A DNA stretch of 64,000 nucleotides from Mesostigma viride (GCA_009746045.1 RPFO01000188.1:961220-1025219); one strand, 5' to 3'; shown: positions 20,835-32,945, counted from the first letter of the stretch. A program made the numbers and translations. Notes: a model not told the origin generated them from the letters alone.

Positions 20835-21115
20835 GCAATGCAACAAGAAGGGAGCAGGCAGCGAGAAGGGGGTCAGCGGTGGCGAGTACAACTGCACAAG
20901 AGCAAGGAGAAGAGAAGGGGGGCAGCGGGGGCGAGTACAAGTGCACAAGAGCAAGGAGACGATATCGAGAAGCGGGGCAGCGGGGGCGAGTACTAGCACT
21001 TGCACAAGAGCAAGCTAGGAGACGAGGAGGGGTCGGCGGTGGCGAGTATATATAACTGTACTGCAAGAGCAAGGAGACGAGGATCGAGGGGGTCGTCGTC
21101 GGCGAGTAAGTCAGT
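20835..21115 (+). repeat. Purine-rich degenerate minisatellite
   Basis: About five degenerate units of roughly 50 bp carry CAAGAGCAAGGAGA, GGGGGCGAGTAC or GGCGGTGGCGAGTA blocks. Confidence 0.7.
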
Positions 21116-24040
21116 AAGACCTCATCCATGTCTGGATTGCCACACAACCACACATCCCTCAGTCACTTTCCAGTGAGGCAGTCCCCCTTTGACCGCTTGG
21201 TAATTAGAGCTAATCTAGAAGCGCAACTGCTTTAGTGTCATTTAGTACTTTAGTAGCACTTGAGTACCATTTATGCACTCCCATAGCAATCGTAAGCATC
21301 TTGGCAGCTTCAACTGGGGTCGAGCAGTTCATGTGGCAGTCATCCTAGTTACCCGGCCTACCACTGCTAGGTGATAGGAGCATAATCAACCATGATTGTC
21401 CTCTAAGATCCTTGTCTTCCATGCATTAATGAAGCCACATCAAGGATACGCACTTGGGATAGCTAGGATACCCGGCAGTCATAGGTGCGAAAGGAGAGGT
21501 GTGCACAACAATTAATTAATTGGAGTCACTTCCTGTTGATGGTAGACAACTATATATTTGGACAACACGCAGAACAGAAGACCGAACAACACTAAGAATT
21601 TATCGGAATTTTCTGAAAAGGGTTGCTGGATCACCACCACCCGGAAGGGAATCGCAAGAATGCCAAAACGTATGCTGTAGTAAGCCCGGGCTGCGCACGT
21701 CCATAGTTCTAGAAGCACGTCTTTTAACCCATGGTCCGCCAAGCCATTTTAGGCACTTTCAGACCCCTGAAAATAAAAAAAATCATAACTCATAGGCCAC
21801 AACTCCAAATACCCCCAACCAAGATGCTACGAGTATCTACACTTCAAGGGCTTTCAGAATATGCACTAATATCATGAGTCTAATGAGTATTTTGGATGAT
21901 AAATTAAGTCAAAGTGAGCCAAAAGACGATCATTTTGTGCCACAGAAAAAGTATATCCCCCCATTTTTTTCAGGGGAGGGTCAGAAACCTCAAACCCAAC
22001 ATTGGACAATTTAGTTGGATAGTCCAATGGTGCTTTCCTTTGGTCAAACCACCCGGATAGCCCATTTGACCCATACAATGCCCGCGTTTACATGTGTGGC
22101 TTACGCGCACACAAACAGCCTACTATGCCATATCATACAATGAGGCAATATAATTGACCACGATTGACTGCCAAATATGCTGGAATACAATTATGACGCC
22201 ACCTTGCACTCACTGAACGGTATCCCGCCAAGAAATGCCCCAAAATGTGCAATATAATGGCTAAAACACCTCCTTGAGCAGGCATGGAAAGCTGTTGCAA
22301 TTACCACTAATGTATCCACCATGAGACATGTATAAATGTACGAGTTTCCATTCAAACAACACGAAAACGAATTGCCGTACCTGCCTCGATCATGACCTGG
22401 CCGGGTTCCGCTGGCCGATATGCTCATACGTCACGGATTCTAATGCTAGTGGCAGAGGCGGCCACAGCTGCTGTATCCATGCATCCATCACCATTACCAT
22501 GTTGATCATCTATGCAAAGATGACGTCTAACGCGTCGACGTTCCCAGCAGATCCTGCAGCGGACTTCCGTAAAACAATGGAAGGCCCAGGCAGACGCAAG
22601 CTACCAAGAAACCAAAAAGAAGCCGGCGATACCAACTGGGACTTCTTGTCTGATGGTGACGACCAATACAGAGGTAATAACCACTGCGCATTTCCCCAGT
22701 TCCGTGAATATGATCATTCTTGACGTACCAAAATAATGCATCATCGTTCAGGGGTCATCATCTGACCCATTTCAAGCTGCGGAACCCAAAATTTTCACCA
22801 AAATGGCACGTTGACAGCCATATCTCGTATACGCGCGCTCAACGGTAAAAAATGTTAGCAAAAGTCACGTGACAGCTCTATGATGCACGTGGTATTTACT
22901 GGGCTATGGCGCAGTTACCTGCCCGACCTTGACATTTTCATTCATGTTGGGTCTGCCCTGGACCGTCGGACCAATTTACGTTACGTCACTTACGGCGGAG
23001 ATCACGGATTTACGCGGTATAGTTACGTGACGCGGGTTGCTATGCAAATGCATAGCATCGGCGGACCATGGGTTAATGGCTACAAGGGCGCCATGCCGCA
23101 GCTCACTCCCGGTAAAGATCGACTAGATAATAAACGGGTTGCAGAAACATGCTCGGGTTGCTAGCACTTTGCATCGCCCGGGCAATTTGATACTAAAGTC
23201 GACGTAATCACCTCCAGCAGCGTCTACCGAGGACTGACAACGACAAAATAACAGATACCACGCCGGTTGAGGGCAGCTAGAGCAAAACTGCTCAAGAAGT
23301 GCCTCATCGTCATGATCCAGAGCGAGATTTTCCAAGCTGGGGGAACACTAGGTCACGTGCTCTTGGATTGAAGCGACCGCGAGCGAGCGCGTAATGCAGA
23401 TTACCGACAGCCGCGTGTACGAGAAATTAAACCTTTAAAAATTAAATATCTATGTCAATTATTAGCTGGTCAGTTCTCTCTACTATCAGGCGTGAACCAA
23501 CTTGTGCAACACAACTAATTCACTGTGCAACACAATTTGTGCAACACTTGTTCGTCCCTCAACGAAGAATGGGGAAAAAGAAAACTCAACCGGCCGTGAA
23601 CTCACGCTGCAAAGTACGAGCCTGCAAGCACTCGGGGTTCGGGCATGAGCGTTGATCGCGCGCGATGGCGCTAATTACGTATACTATCCACACGCCGGTG
23701 AGCGGCGCTTGCGCGACCATGCAGACCGAGGCATTGAAATTGGCTTAAAACATTTTAAGGCATGGCACCGGTACTCACAGGTCAAAATCGAACGCAATTC
23801 GCTCAACATAAAGTTTATTTATTTTGTGGGCATCGCCCTTCAAATTCGATGCACCTTTTACTTACAGAGTTTGCATTGCAATACAGTGATAATTCAGTGC
23901 GTTTTGCGTTTAATAGAAATGTGCAGCTTTGTCAGACTCGGTGGGCTGTCAGGCGTCAGCCCACCGGTGGAGTGTCAGGTCTTTGCATACACAAATCACA
24001 GATAATCACTAATAATCAGACATTTCAGACTCGCGGTGAC
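21116..24040. other. Gene-poor stretch
   Basis: No confident gene. A frame at 22520-22673 on plus (starting ATGACGTCTAACGCG, ending before a GTAATA donor-like site) looks mildly exon-like but matches nothing I know. Composition is AT-richer than the gene regions. Confidence 0.3.
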
Positions 24041-24048
24041 GGTCTTGG

Positions 24049-24238
24049 CATACACCGCCGCCAGCCTCACGTTTACGGTTCTCAGGTTTAAGATCATGAG
24101 CCCCTGGATTTGACCTCTACTAGTAGTATAAATGTAGTAGAATGTAGTAGAACTTAGTAGAATCGAATCACAGTAGTAAGGTTCATGAGCCCTGGATTGG
24201 CCGGACCCCAATCTTAAACGTGAGGCTGGCGGTGTATG
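24049..24238. mobile_element. Short inverted-repeat element (MITE-like)
   Basis: About 190 bp with long inverted ends: left CATACACCGCCGCCAGCCTC followed by ACGTTTA, right TAAACGTGAGGCTGGCGG followed by TGTATG, continuing inwards (atcatgagcccctggat versus catgagccctggat). The centre is a tagtag/gtagaa repeat. No coding capacity. Confidence 0.65.
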
Positions 24239-24498
24239 TACCTCATCATTACCGCGCGAAGTTGCGTTTTTAAAGGTTGCGTTACCGCGTTAAGTTGCGA
24301 CGCCGAAGTTTGTGCGGCGACCGCAACTTAAAGCATCGGTGCAAGGGCAAAGTAACGCGGTAAGGACTAGTCAATTTGTAGGTGTCAGCCAAGGGTTCAG
24401 GTTATTTTATCTGTGGGAGGAACATGGAATATTGGCACTTCTGGCAGGCTTCTGGCATTACATTTACCTGGTATTTAGGTAAAACAGGTTGTGGGTAA

Positions 24499-25172
24499 GG
24501 GCTAACTCACACGGGTCGCGATCCGCAGTTCGTGAGCACTCTTGTCATGCGTGGCAGGAATCTTCTCACGGCGTCGGCAGATAGTGCCGGAAAACGGGCA
24601 TGGTTCGCGACCCGACTTTGTGGTTCGCGGGAAATCGTATCGCGACCCATGTTCGCGAGAGAAAAGTCCACGTGTCCGTGAATCGAACCTGACAAGTGCG
24701 AAAAAGACCTGAAAGTACGGGAATTAATGGTACGAATTCAGTCGGCATAGAACCAGTACGGCAGGGTGCTGAAGAAAACTGGACAGCTTCGATCCAGCGA
24801 AGCCGGTCTCGCCAGGTAGAATTTAGTATCGTCCAGTAAAGACAAATAATCACTGGATACACCCGAATAATCAGAACACGATATCGTAGATATCCCGCTG
24901 TATGTGTAAATCCAAGGACAGGTGGCGACAACGAGGAGATTGAGGAGGAGTGCGGAAAAGAGCGGAAAGTGCGGAAACGCCAGAAAAAAAGGTACTGTGA
25001 ACCAATCTTTATCTATCTGAACAATCCGAACGCCCGCGACCCGCCGTGTGAGTGCGACCGGTTCGTCAACCAATTTCTGTTCCACGTGGCAGAAAGTTCG
25101 ATGCCACTCGGCAAAGCGGTTCGCGAACCATGACCGTACGAACCACGGATCGCGACCCGTGTGAGTTGGCCC
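24499..25172. mobile_element. 674-bp TIR element, possibly Harbinger-type
   Basis: Left end GGGCTAACTCACACGGGTCG plus CGATCCG is the inverted complement of the right end CGGATCGCGACCCGTGTGAG plus TTGGCCC, with one mismatch in that span. Flanks are TAA on the left and TTA on the right, close to the 3-bp TWA target-site duplication of PIF/Harbinger elements but not identical. Several inner TTCGCGACCC-like motifs recur. No transposase frame, so non-autonomous. Confidence 0.7.
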
Positions 25173-25412
25173 TTATAAGATTGGGCGACAGCTTACTCCA
25201 GTATGGCGGAATAGCTACATTCAATTTTAAAAAATGGCGCAAGGTCGTTAAGATTGCTGAGAGTAAGCGCGCTTTTACGTTTCTACCGGAGAGTCCAAGA
25301 TGCATGATAGGGAGGGGAGGAAAAATACTGGGTTGTGCTTAATCGGCAACTCTCGCTGTGGTTAACATCGCTAGAATGCCAAGGGTGGAATAATGTCACA
25401 GTGGTGACGCAG

Positions 25413-26291
25413 ATAATGCGCCGCCACTACACGCTCGGCGCGGATCAAATCGAAGTGTGCTTGGATGGAGGTGGCAGCCGGGCCCCCTTGCCATCTGCGC
25501 GCCTGCGCAATGCCAATGTTTCCTGGCACCCTGGGCTGGACGCACCCGCGCCTAGTCCTCCCTTCCTCTCCCCGCCTCCATGGGAGATTCTCTCGCTTGC
25601 ACGCGCGCCACTGACGGACCCCCTTCACAGCAGCAGCCATCCACAAGACAGGGACGGTGACTGCAGCAAGGACCAAGTATTGGACTGTTACCATCCCTCA
25701 TGGGCACGCAGCGTCCGCGCGCGTCAGCCCAAAGTCTCTGCTGCTTCCACTCTGGAGGGCGGTATAGCTTCTAGTGCTTCGCAAGGCAACCTCCGTCAAG
25801 GCGTCAGGTTCCAAGAATGTAGTCACGGGCACCCCCATCAAGCGTCTGTCCGTCAGGGTGGTGAACATGGGGCGGACGCCAGTAGTACACAAGGTGGCGA
25901 GCTTGGGACGGATGCCAGCGGAATACTCGTGCAAGCCGACGAGCTCACGCTCTCTGCCGACGGTTCCTGGAAGGCCACGCGCGTGCGGGTGTCGCCGACA
26001 CGCGCAGCCGCCACCAGGGCGCCCAATGTGACCCAGGGACCCTGCCTCCGGGCCGCCTTGGGGGAGTTCCACCCTGTGTCATCAAGCGCATCTTCAAGTG
26101 CGTTATCTCCAACTGGGGGCAACGCGGTGGAGGGGACGCTCCGGCTGTCCCGGTCCACGGTCGCATTGGGGTCCGTCCGGCTGCCCCTGCCAGGGTGCTC
26201 CGTGGACATCGGGGCGGATGGCAGCACGGTGAAGGTGGCGCCACCCTGGCTGGGCTACGACGGGGTGTGCCGGGGGGGTGTCTTCCTGCAG
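25413..26291 (+). CDS. Exon A of the unknown large protein
   Basis: Ends CTGCAG/gtgcgc in phase 0. The open frame extends upstream to at least 25335, so the 5' edge is not settled. The last 100 codons look most protein-like, with alternating hydrophobic beta-type pattern. Confidence 0.5.
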
Positions 26292-29200
26292 GTGCGCATC
26301 CGAGGGAGGGTTTTGAAGCCTAGTTGGGGTTTACCATCTCGCAAGGCAACCCCTAATAAATCATGTTGGGTGTTCATGCCTGCACCAGGTGTGGTGTGGG
26401 GGGCCAGGTCTGTGTGCGCTGTGGGCAGTTCACGCCTGCATGAGTGTGTTTGGGGGGGGCGCGTCTGTGTGCATTTTGTGTTACGGGAGCCGCAAGTCTT
26501 GTAGGTAGATTGAAGACAATTTATAATAGAATATAAGACAGATAAAATAGCAATTTATAATAGAACATATAATTGGTCATCTGCATCTGGGTGGCGGACT
26601 GCGGTCCGTGGTTTTGTTCAAGGCGACCGCGTTGTGCCGTGCAAGGGGTGGGCTGGTTTGGCGCACGCCACATGCTTGTCGCGTGTTGGTTCGCCATGTG
26701 TGCATGGGACTTGTGGGTCAATTCCTACTAAATAGACTAGGTGCAAAATCATGTAGCGTGACCTGTGCATGCAGCGCTGTAGCCTTGTGGGTCAATTCCT
26801 ACTAAATAGACTAGGTGCAAAGTCATGTAGCGTGACGTGTGCATGCAGCGCTGTAGCCTTGTGGGTGAATTCCTCATGAGCATGCAATAATAGTGTGACA
26901 TCAAGAGAAGAAACTCTCAATTTAGTTGGCCTTGCCTCATGAGCAGCTAGTTGTAGGTCATTGGTTGCTTATTCGTGTCCCAGTGGAGATCACAATGCAA
27001 TACAATGCTCCTTGGGTATGGGTATTGTGATGTGTGTTCGCTGTCACATCGAATGCAACGTGTGCCGCCCGTTCATGCTACCATGCGGTTGCAGCGCAGG
27101 TTACGTATTCCCTTCCCTTCATATATATATTCATTCATGTATATATATTTATCCGTGTGCATTGGTATGCAACCAAGCACGACCACCACAGATGCACCAA
27201 TGATGACCACCTAGTGACACAATAAACCCATGAACCCATGGATGCCACCAACCTCACCCACCCACATCCATGCCACCAACCACACCCACACACATCCATG
27301 CCACCAACCGCACCCTCCCACATCCACACCACCACCAACACCTCTGCGTGCGCAGGTACCCAAGTCCCTGTGCTCGCTGGACGGCGTGGCGCCAGGTGGC
27401 ACGTCCTGGGTGCTCGAGGCCCGGCCGCAGCTGCTGCTGCAGCACGGGATCCAAGCAAGCGTACCAACTGCGAGGAGGCCTGCAGCCAAGGCTTCGGCTT
27501 TGCAAGGCACCGCCCTCAAGGCTGCGAGGGGAGCGAGCGGTTTACCAGATACTGGTGACGACGGTGCCAGCCGCCAGCTGGACACTGGTGGCAATGCATC
27601 CTCGCCAGTGACTAGACTAGGCATGCAAGCTGAGGGTGGCACTCTGCGGCAACACTGCCGTCCCAGCGCATGTGATCGTGAGCGGGATCGAGCGGCATCC
27701 TCATCAGCAGCAGCATGCGCTGTATCACACTTCGTGAGCGCTGCGGGGGATGGGAGCCGCCTTCCCGGCTCCCCCCCGCCTGCCATCCGCAGCGGCTACC
27801 CCCCTGAGGGCATTAACCCTCCCCGTCCTGAGGACATTAACCCTCCCCGTCTTGAGGACATTAACCCTCCCCGTCCTGAGGGCATCAGTCCTACCCGTCC
27901 GGAGGAGGGTGGCCCGATACACCCGGGCCCTTGGGTCGTGCCTCTAACCGACGCGCTGCGCCAGCTGTGCTCCCTGCACAACCTGGCCCTGCGCGCCAGG
28001 TGTCACCTGCAGATGCCGCTGTCCCGCGCCGCCGCCTCCGATAGCCCCGCGGGTGCCATGTGGCACGACGAGGGAGGCAGTCGGACTTCGGCTGGTGCCT
28101 GTGGTGAATCAACGACATCCACAGGGGGTCCCAGGGAAGTGCCTGGCACTGTAGTTGCAGCAGGGCAGCGCGCGGACGCCCCGATGTGGGCAGGAGCAGG
28201 TCGATACGGTGGCGGGCCGCCTAGCCAGCGCCGGCCAGCACCGGCAAGGCTGGATGTGACGGCCTATTTGGACTTGCTGCCGCTGTCATCACTGCTGCAC
28301 AGGCCGTCGGGGTACTCACTGGGGAGGGAACCGCCTGCAGCCGTAGCAGCCGGTGTGGATGGCGGCGTGGGGAGCCACTTTGCGGCGGTGAACCGCCGCG
28401 AATGCTGCAATGGTGAGGACAGGGTCCCTGGGGGGAGGGGCCATGTGGCGCATGCCAGCGTGAGCGTGAGGGTGGGCGCCCAGGGTCAAGCCCAGTCGCG
28501 GCTCCCATCGTGGAGCCTCCGTCTGAACGCGTGTGAGGCAAGGCACTTCCTGGGTGGGTCACGGGGGCCAGAGACAGGGTGTTCCTGCAATCCTCTGACC
28601 AGTTGCTCCTGCGATCCTCTGGCCTGTCGTTCCTGTGGGGTCCTTGGGAGCGATGGGCGAGCAAGCGGTCCCTCCGATCGTCCTGGAGGGAGCACGTGTG
28701 GTGGCAGCACGTGCGGGCCGAGTAGCGGCCCATGCAGTGTTGACCCACCCGGGCCGAGTGGCGACCCGTGTGAACGGGGCCCCATGGGCCGTGAGGACCC
28801 GGGCGACCATGCGGCGCTTTCAGCCCACGCGCGTGCCGCCGGTGAGGAGGGACTGAATCCAAACGCCTCGTCAGACAGCGACCTGGGAAGGGCCATACCA
28901 GCACGCCCGGCCATGCCTGCACCGGCAGTCCCAATGGGTCATGGCCACGGGCTTCTAGCCTCATCGGACAGAAGCGGCCCAGATCATGATGGGATTGCAT
29001 ACCCATCGGGGTTGGTCACTGGCATTCCCCACCGGCGGGGCGAGCTGGTCGGCGAGCTGGCGTCCGGCGTACCCTGGGTCCCTGGCTGCCGGGTCCATGC
29101 GGCGGCAAGGGTCGCCACATCGTGCGTGGGCACAGGGGGCATTAGGTCTTGGCAGCCAGGCGCAGGGTCTCCCTCCCAGCGTGCGCAGGCTCCCATGCGT

Positions 29201-30475
29201 GCGCAGGCTCCCATGCGTGCGCAGGCTACTGCGGGCGAGTCGCTGGTATTAACGGCTGTGAGAGGAGGTTTGGTGGCCAGAGGCTCTGATGGCACGCGTA
29301 AAGGGGACAGCTTGGACGCTGCGAGCACGCGAGGGAGGGAAGCTGATGGTGGGACCGTCGGATCTCCCCTTGCCTGTGCTCCTGGCGTCGGACATGCCAG
29401 GGATCTCGCCAGCTTGGACTGTGTCGCCACCTCTGACGGCATGGGTGTCTCTGCGGCAAGCGTGATGGGGCAAGGCAGGTCGCACAATCAAGGCAGCTCG
29501 CCCCATCAAGGCAGCTCGCCTTATCCCCGTCCCGGTGTCACCGTTGCCAGCAGTGATCTCCCCGGGCGGGACCAGGGTCACGGCGCCATTGCCGCGAGAG
29601 CGGATGCCAGCGGGGCCTCCCCCCCAGGGGACACCCCGCATCCCGGCCGCCCTACCGTGGGCCTGTGGGCATCGGTGTGCCACTGGGGAACACTGTGGAA
29701 GGGCACGCGAGGGGACATCTGCAGCGTGGCGGCCGACGGCCCATGGCCGGGCTTGGCTCGCCGCAGACCCCCGCCCGGTGTGGACTTGGATGGGCCTGGC
29801 TCTTCGCTGCTGGCGGATGCCCCTCTGGGGCTGGTGAGCACGACAGGTATGCCCGGTGGCGGGCAAAATGGGGCGGTCGATGTGAAAGGTGGGGGGCACG
29901 GGCCCGCTGCCTCCCGGGTTCCCTTCGCTGCCGAGTCCTGGGAAGTCATCGTGCCCTATGTGCGTGGGGGGGCTGGGGTCGGGGCGGGGTGCGAGGTGGG
30001 CCCGCAGGGTGCCAGCCTGCTGGTGTCCACAGGGCTGGGTGTGGAGGGGCAGGTGGGCCGCCATCGTCGCAAAATGCTCAGCTATGCTGCGTGGAGCGTC
30101 AGGGCCTTACAGTTGAGCTCGTTGCCTGTCATGCCGGCTGGTGTTCTTCAGGGCCCGAGCGTCTCTGTCTGCACCAACGGTAGCAGGCCCCATGTAACTG
30201 TGAAGCCTAGGGGCAAACGAAGTTTGCCTGGGTGCCGGGTTTTACAGGGCTCACTGGTGCAACAGATCTGGGGGTCGTGGCTTGGAGGTGTGGGTTTCAT
30301 GCTCGTTTCGGGCACACCCCTCTCGGACAAGCCTACTGGCCGTGGTGCACGGGATGATGGGACTCGCTTGCGGCTGACAACAAAGTATTTTGTGGAGTGG
30401 CATGCCAGGTTGGTGCGAGTAGTGCTCCATCTCAGGCCAGCCCAAAGATCTGTAAATTTGGAAATACAGATCTAG
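25413..30475 (+). CDS. Large unknown protein, two long exons
   Basis: Exon 25413-26291 (start uncertain; acceptor gtgacgcag ending 25412) and exon 27356-30475 join in phase 0 through GT-AG ends (CTGCAG/gtgcgc and gcgcag/GTACCC) to give about 1,330 residues, stop TAG, then TGTAA 12 bases later. More ordered blocks (LTLSADGSWKATRVRVSP, SRSTVALGSVRLPL, GGTSWVLEARPQLLLQHGI, DALRQLCSLHNLALRARC, EVIVPYVRGG) are separated by long low-complexity, Gly/Ala/Pro-rich stretches, as common in chlorophyte proteins. I cannot assign a family. Antisense frames of 260-270 codons are open here too because of high GC, so coding status rests on splice phase and the poly(A) signal. Confidence 0.5.
26709..26885 (+). 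repeat. 75-bp direct repeat, 2.3 copies
   Basis: A 75-bp unit starting CTTGTGGGTCAATTCCTACT and ending GCAGCGCTGTAGC occurs at about 26709 and 26784, with a third truncated copy at about 26859. Lies in the intron. Confidence 0.85.
27240..27345 (+). repeat. Degenerate CCACATCCATGCCACCAACC repeat
   Basis: About four degenerate units of roughly 28 bp just upstream of the exon B acceptor, giving a C/A-rich tract before the splice site. Confidence 0.7.
27356..30475 (+). CDS. Exon B of the unknown large protein
   Basis: A 1,040-codon exon from acceptor gtgcgcag to TAG at 30473-30475. Carries an in-frame 24-bp repeat (PEDINPPR, four copies at about 27800-27895) and three copies of MRAQAP (29180-29230). 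Hidden introns inside cannot be excluded. Confidence 0.5.
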   Translation, partial: VPKSLCSLDGVAPGGTSWVLEARPQLLLQHGIQASVPTARRPAAKASALQGTALKAARGASGLPDTGDDGASRQLDTGGNASSPVTRLGMQAEGGTLRQHCRPSACDRERDRAASSSAAACAVSHFVSAAGDGSRLPGSPPPAIRSGYPPEGINPPRPEDINPPRLEDINPPRPEGISPTRPEEGGPIHPGPWVVPLTDALRQLCSLHNLALRARCHLQMPLSRAAASDSPAGAMWHDEGGSRTSAGACGESTTSTGGPREVPGTVVAAGQRADAPMWAGAGRYGGGPPSQRRPAPARLDVTAYLDLLPLSSLLHRPSGYSLGREPPAAVAAGVDGGVGSHFAAVNRRECCNGEDRVPGGRGHVAHASVSVRVGAQGQAQSRLPSWSLRLNACEARHFLGGSRGPETGCSCNPLTSCSCDPLACRSCGVLGSDGRASGPSDRPGGSTCGGSTCGPSSGPCSVDPPGPSGDPCERGPMGREDPGDHAALSAHARAAGEEGLNPNASSDSDLGRAIPARPAMPAPAVPMGHGHGLLASSDRSGPDHDGIAYPSGLVTGIPHRRGELVGELASGVPWVPGCRVHAAARVATSCVGTGGIRSWQPGAGSPSQRAQAPMRAQAPMRAQATAGESLVLTAVRGGLVARGSDGTRKGDSLDAASTRGREADGGTVGSPLACAPGVGHARDLASLDCVATSDGMGVSAASVMGQGRSHNQGSSPHQGSSPYPRPGVTVASSDLPGRDQGHGAIAARADASGASPPGDTPHPGRPTVGLWASVCHWGTLWKGTRGDICSVAADGPWPGLARRRPPPGVDLDGPGSSLLADAPLGLVSTTGMPGGGQNGAVDVKGGGHGPAASRVPFAAESWEVIVPYVRGGAGVGAGCEVGPQGASLLVSTGLGVEGQVGRHRRKMLSYAAWSVRALQLSSLPVMPAGVLQGPSVSVCTNGSRPHVTVKPRGKRSLPGCRVLQGSLVQQIWGSWLGGVGFMLVSGTPLSDKPTGRGARDDGTRLRLTTKYFVEWHARLVRVVLHLRPAQRSVNLEIQI

Positions 30476-30486
30476 CTGGCTGCACC

Positions 30487-30491
30487 TGTAA
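30487..30491 (+). terminator. TGTAA poly(A) signal
   Basis: TGTAA 12 bases after the stop of the large unknown gene; supports the frame and strand chosen. Confidence 0.5.
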
Positions 30492-30674
30492 TCCCTTTGA
30501 CTTCGCCAGTTATATAAGTAAGACAACTATTACTATCTGTGCATGGTTTTGTCATGTTCCACACACATCTACCTACCGCCCTTCTTTCGTTCGCTAATTA
30601 CATAAAGAAAGAGGTCATTGCTGGAATATGGTGAGGCATAGGCAATGTTGGATTTTGGGTTACTTAGTCTGCTT

Positions 30675-30770
30675 AACTTGTGTGTAATTATTTTCCTAAT
30701 GAGATTAGCATAATACTCCGTGGCATGCCTACGTGCATGACACGCAAGTACTGTACTTACTTGGGTTTTG
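30675..30770 (+). mobile_element. 3' end of TTAC-tailed LINE, copy 1
   Basis: Carries the family block TGTGTAATTATTTTCCTAAT, GAGATTAGCAT, ACTCCGTGGCATGCC and CATGACACGCAAGTACT, then a short TTAC tail. The same block recurs at 34.3 kb, 35.7 kb (reversed) and 57.7 kb. Confidence 0.8.
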
Positions 30771-31029
30771 GGTCAGGAGTCCGATATTTCAGCGCCCATG
30801 GAACCCAACAGGGTCAATGCCTCGTGTCCAGCTCACTCAATTGGGAAAAAGTGCAACGCGAAAGGGTGTAGGCAGTGAAAAAAAAAAAAGCGTTCATCAC
30901 ACTCTCTCCTTCCATGCAGGTCTTTGTAAAGACAGCTACGCAGCCTCTGCGGTTAATTAATTAGACTTGTGATCCCATTGGGGAGTCACGGAGTATCAAT
31001 TGGCCCCGAAAGAGCTATTACGCAATGTT

Positions 31030-32945
31030 ATGACGAGCAAACGCTCCTCCACGCAACGCAGCCTGGCGGCTGCGCTAAGCCCTGAAAATTCGTCTGCAGC
31101 CCCGGCTGTGCACAGCTTCGCCCTCAGGCCCGGAAGGCAGCGGTGCCACTAGCTAGCCGATCAAGCACTGGTGGTCGCCCAGCCCCCCCCGCGGGATTGC
31201 CTCGCCATCTGCATCGCCCGAGCCCAAACGCAGCCGCCCTGAGGAATCGCCCCAGGCTGCCGAGCCGAGCTGGACTGAAGTCGACTTTGACGTGACCTCA
31301 GCCACATGGTGGACAAGCTGTCAAGCCGATCCGGCCAGCCTCTTTATGCACGCCCTGTTCCACGGGGCGCGCACCTCGCTTCTTGCCCTGTGCCAGCACC
31401 TTTTCGTCCATTATCGCCTCATTCCGCCTGGCCGCTTGGTCAGTGCTTACATGCAGGATCTGCCCAGCCTCCCTCGCCCCCGCCTTCAGCTCATCGCCCT
31501 CTGCTCCCTCCTCGGGCGCTATGTCGCCGAGATCTGTGCCCCCACTTCCATGTCTCCGAAATCCGCTCCATCATCAACAAGGCCCTCGTGCAGCACGTGA
31601 CATCCCTCGCCGCAGATGTGGCGGCCATGCATGGGCGGCACGCTGACTGCCGAGCTTCCCCTCCTCTCCTCCACCACCACCGCCACCTCCAAGCTCCTCG
31701 CCTCCGGCCACCGCCACCACCACCGACGCCCTAGCTCACTGCCCAGCTCCTTGCCATCAACAAGCGCGCGCCTCCAGGACAATGCCATCGCCATCGAATG
31801 CCTGCAAAACACCGCAGGCATCACAGTCTGCCCAGGCGCGGTGAAGGACATCACCGGCGCCCGCCCAGCCCCTGCTGGCCCTGCCGGGGATGCACCTCCC
31901 ACCCAGACCTGCATGGCAGCCATGCTGATGAACCACACCACCACCACCACCTCCGCCATCGCCGCCCAGCTCAAGCAGCAGATGCTCGACCTCCGCGACC
32001 TCGGAGGCCGAGCTCCACAAGCGCAGCCTTATGAACGTCATCGTCAAGTGACTTCGACCAGCTGCGGGACGAGACCTCCGAGACCCTTGCCATGGCGTTT
32101 GAGAACAAAATCCTTGTCCCTGGCATGGCTCTCACTGGTAAGGGCAAGCCGCAGGGGGTGACCCGCCTTCCCCGCTCGCGGGGTAAGGCTGGACCCTCCC
32201 CATTGCTCCTCGCCTTTGACACTCGTGGCGGATAAGATGGAGTTCCTCAAGCATCGCAAGCGGCTTGGGGGGACCTCCTACTGTCACGCTGGATCGATAA
32301 CGACTTGACCTTGACGCAGCAACAACGGCGACGGGAGCTATATGGCCGACCTAGACCTCCAGCTCCGGCAGACGGCAGGGAAGAAGCCGGTCTACTACTG
32401 CATGGGGGCGGGACATCGATCTACGTCGCCCACAAGCCCTGGCAGGCGACCCCTGCCGCCACACCCACCCCAGCCACCCCAGCCTAGGGGACTACATAGC
32501 AGTAGTGTAGACTAGAAAAGCTTAGCGACGTGGCCATGTATGCCTGCGTGATGGGCCCACACTCACCCATGCACTAGCTGTAGACATTTTGAGTCACGAG
32601 CTTTGCCCAATGATGCAGAGAGTTACTCTCTGCTGAGATGCCATGCACCAGCTTTAGTCCTAGCCATAATCATCTTCCACCGCATATGTCATGCAGGCCT
32701 TCTTTTTGGCCATCTCCCCATGTCGCACCGTGCGAGCATGATCGGGATCATGATCCATCATGGTGGTGCAGGTGCATATTGTGCACTTCGAGCAGGTGGC
32801 AGTTTACACATCCTCCCGTCCGGCCCCTGCACAGTCTGAGGTTGTAGCCCAGACGTACTGTATTAAAAACCGATATGCCCCTTCTCAGGCCATACGTGTT
32901 ACATATGCTCCCCACGGAGCTATGTTCTTAATTAGTGAATTAATT
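31030..32945 (+). mobile_element. ORF1-only non-LTR element (half-LINE), copy 1
   Basis: Degenerate ORF1 with frameshifts: a Ser/Pro-rich N-part (SPEPKRSRPEESPQAAE), then ATWWTSCQADPASLFMHALF, and at 32200-32487 an L1-ORF1-like RNA-binding end (DKMEFLKHRKRLGG, then LTQQQRRREL and IYVAHKPWQATPA). A 3' UTR (32488-32945) follows directly with the shared ATATGCCCCTTCTCAGG block and a TTAA tail. No endonuclease or reverse transcriptase lies between ORF1 and tail. Confidence 0.7.

Noticed and set aside
28221-29006. Antisense frame of 261 codons, and another at 29249-30064
   Set aside because: High-GC shadow of the plus-strand exon; no splice, start or similarity support, while the plus frame has a phase-consistent intron and a TGTAA after its stop.
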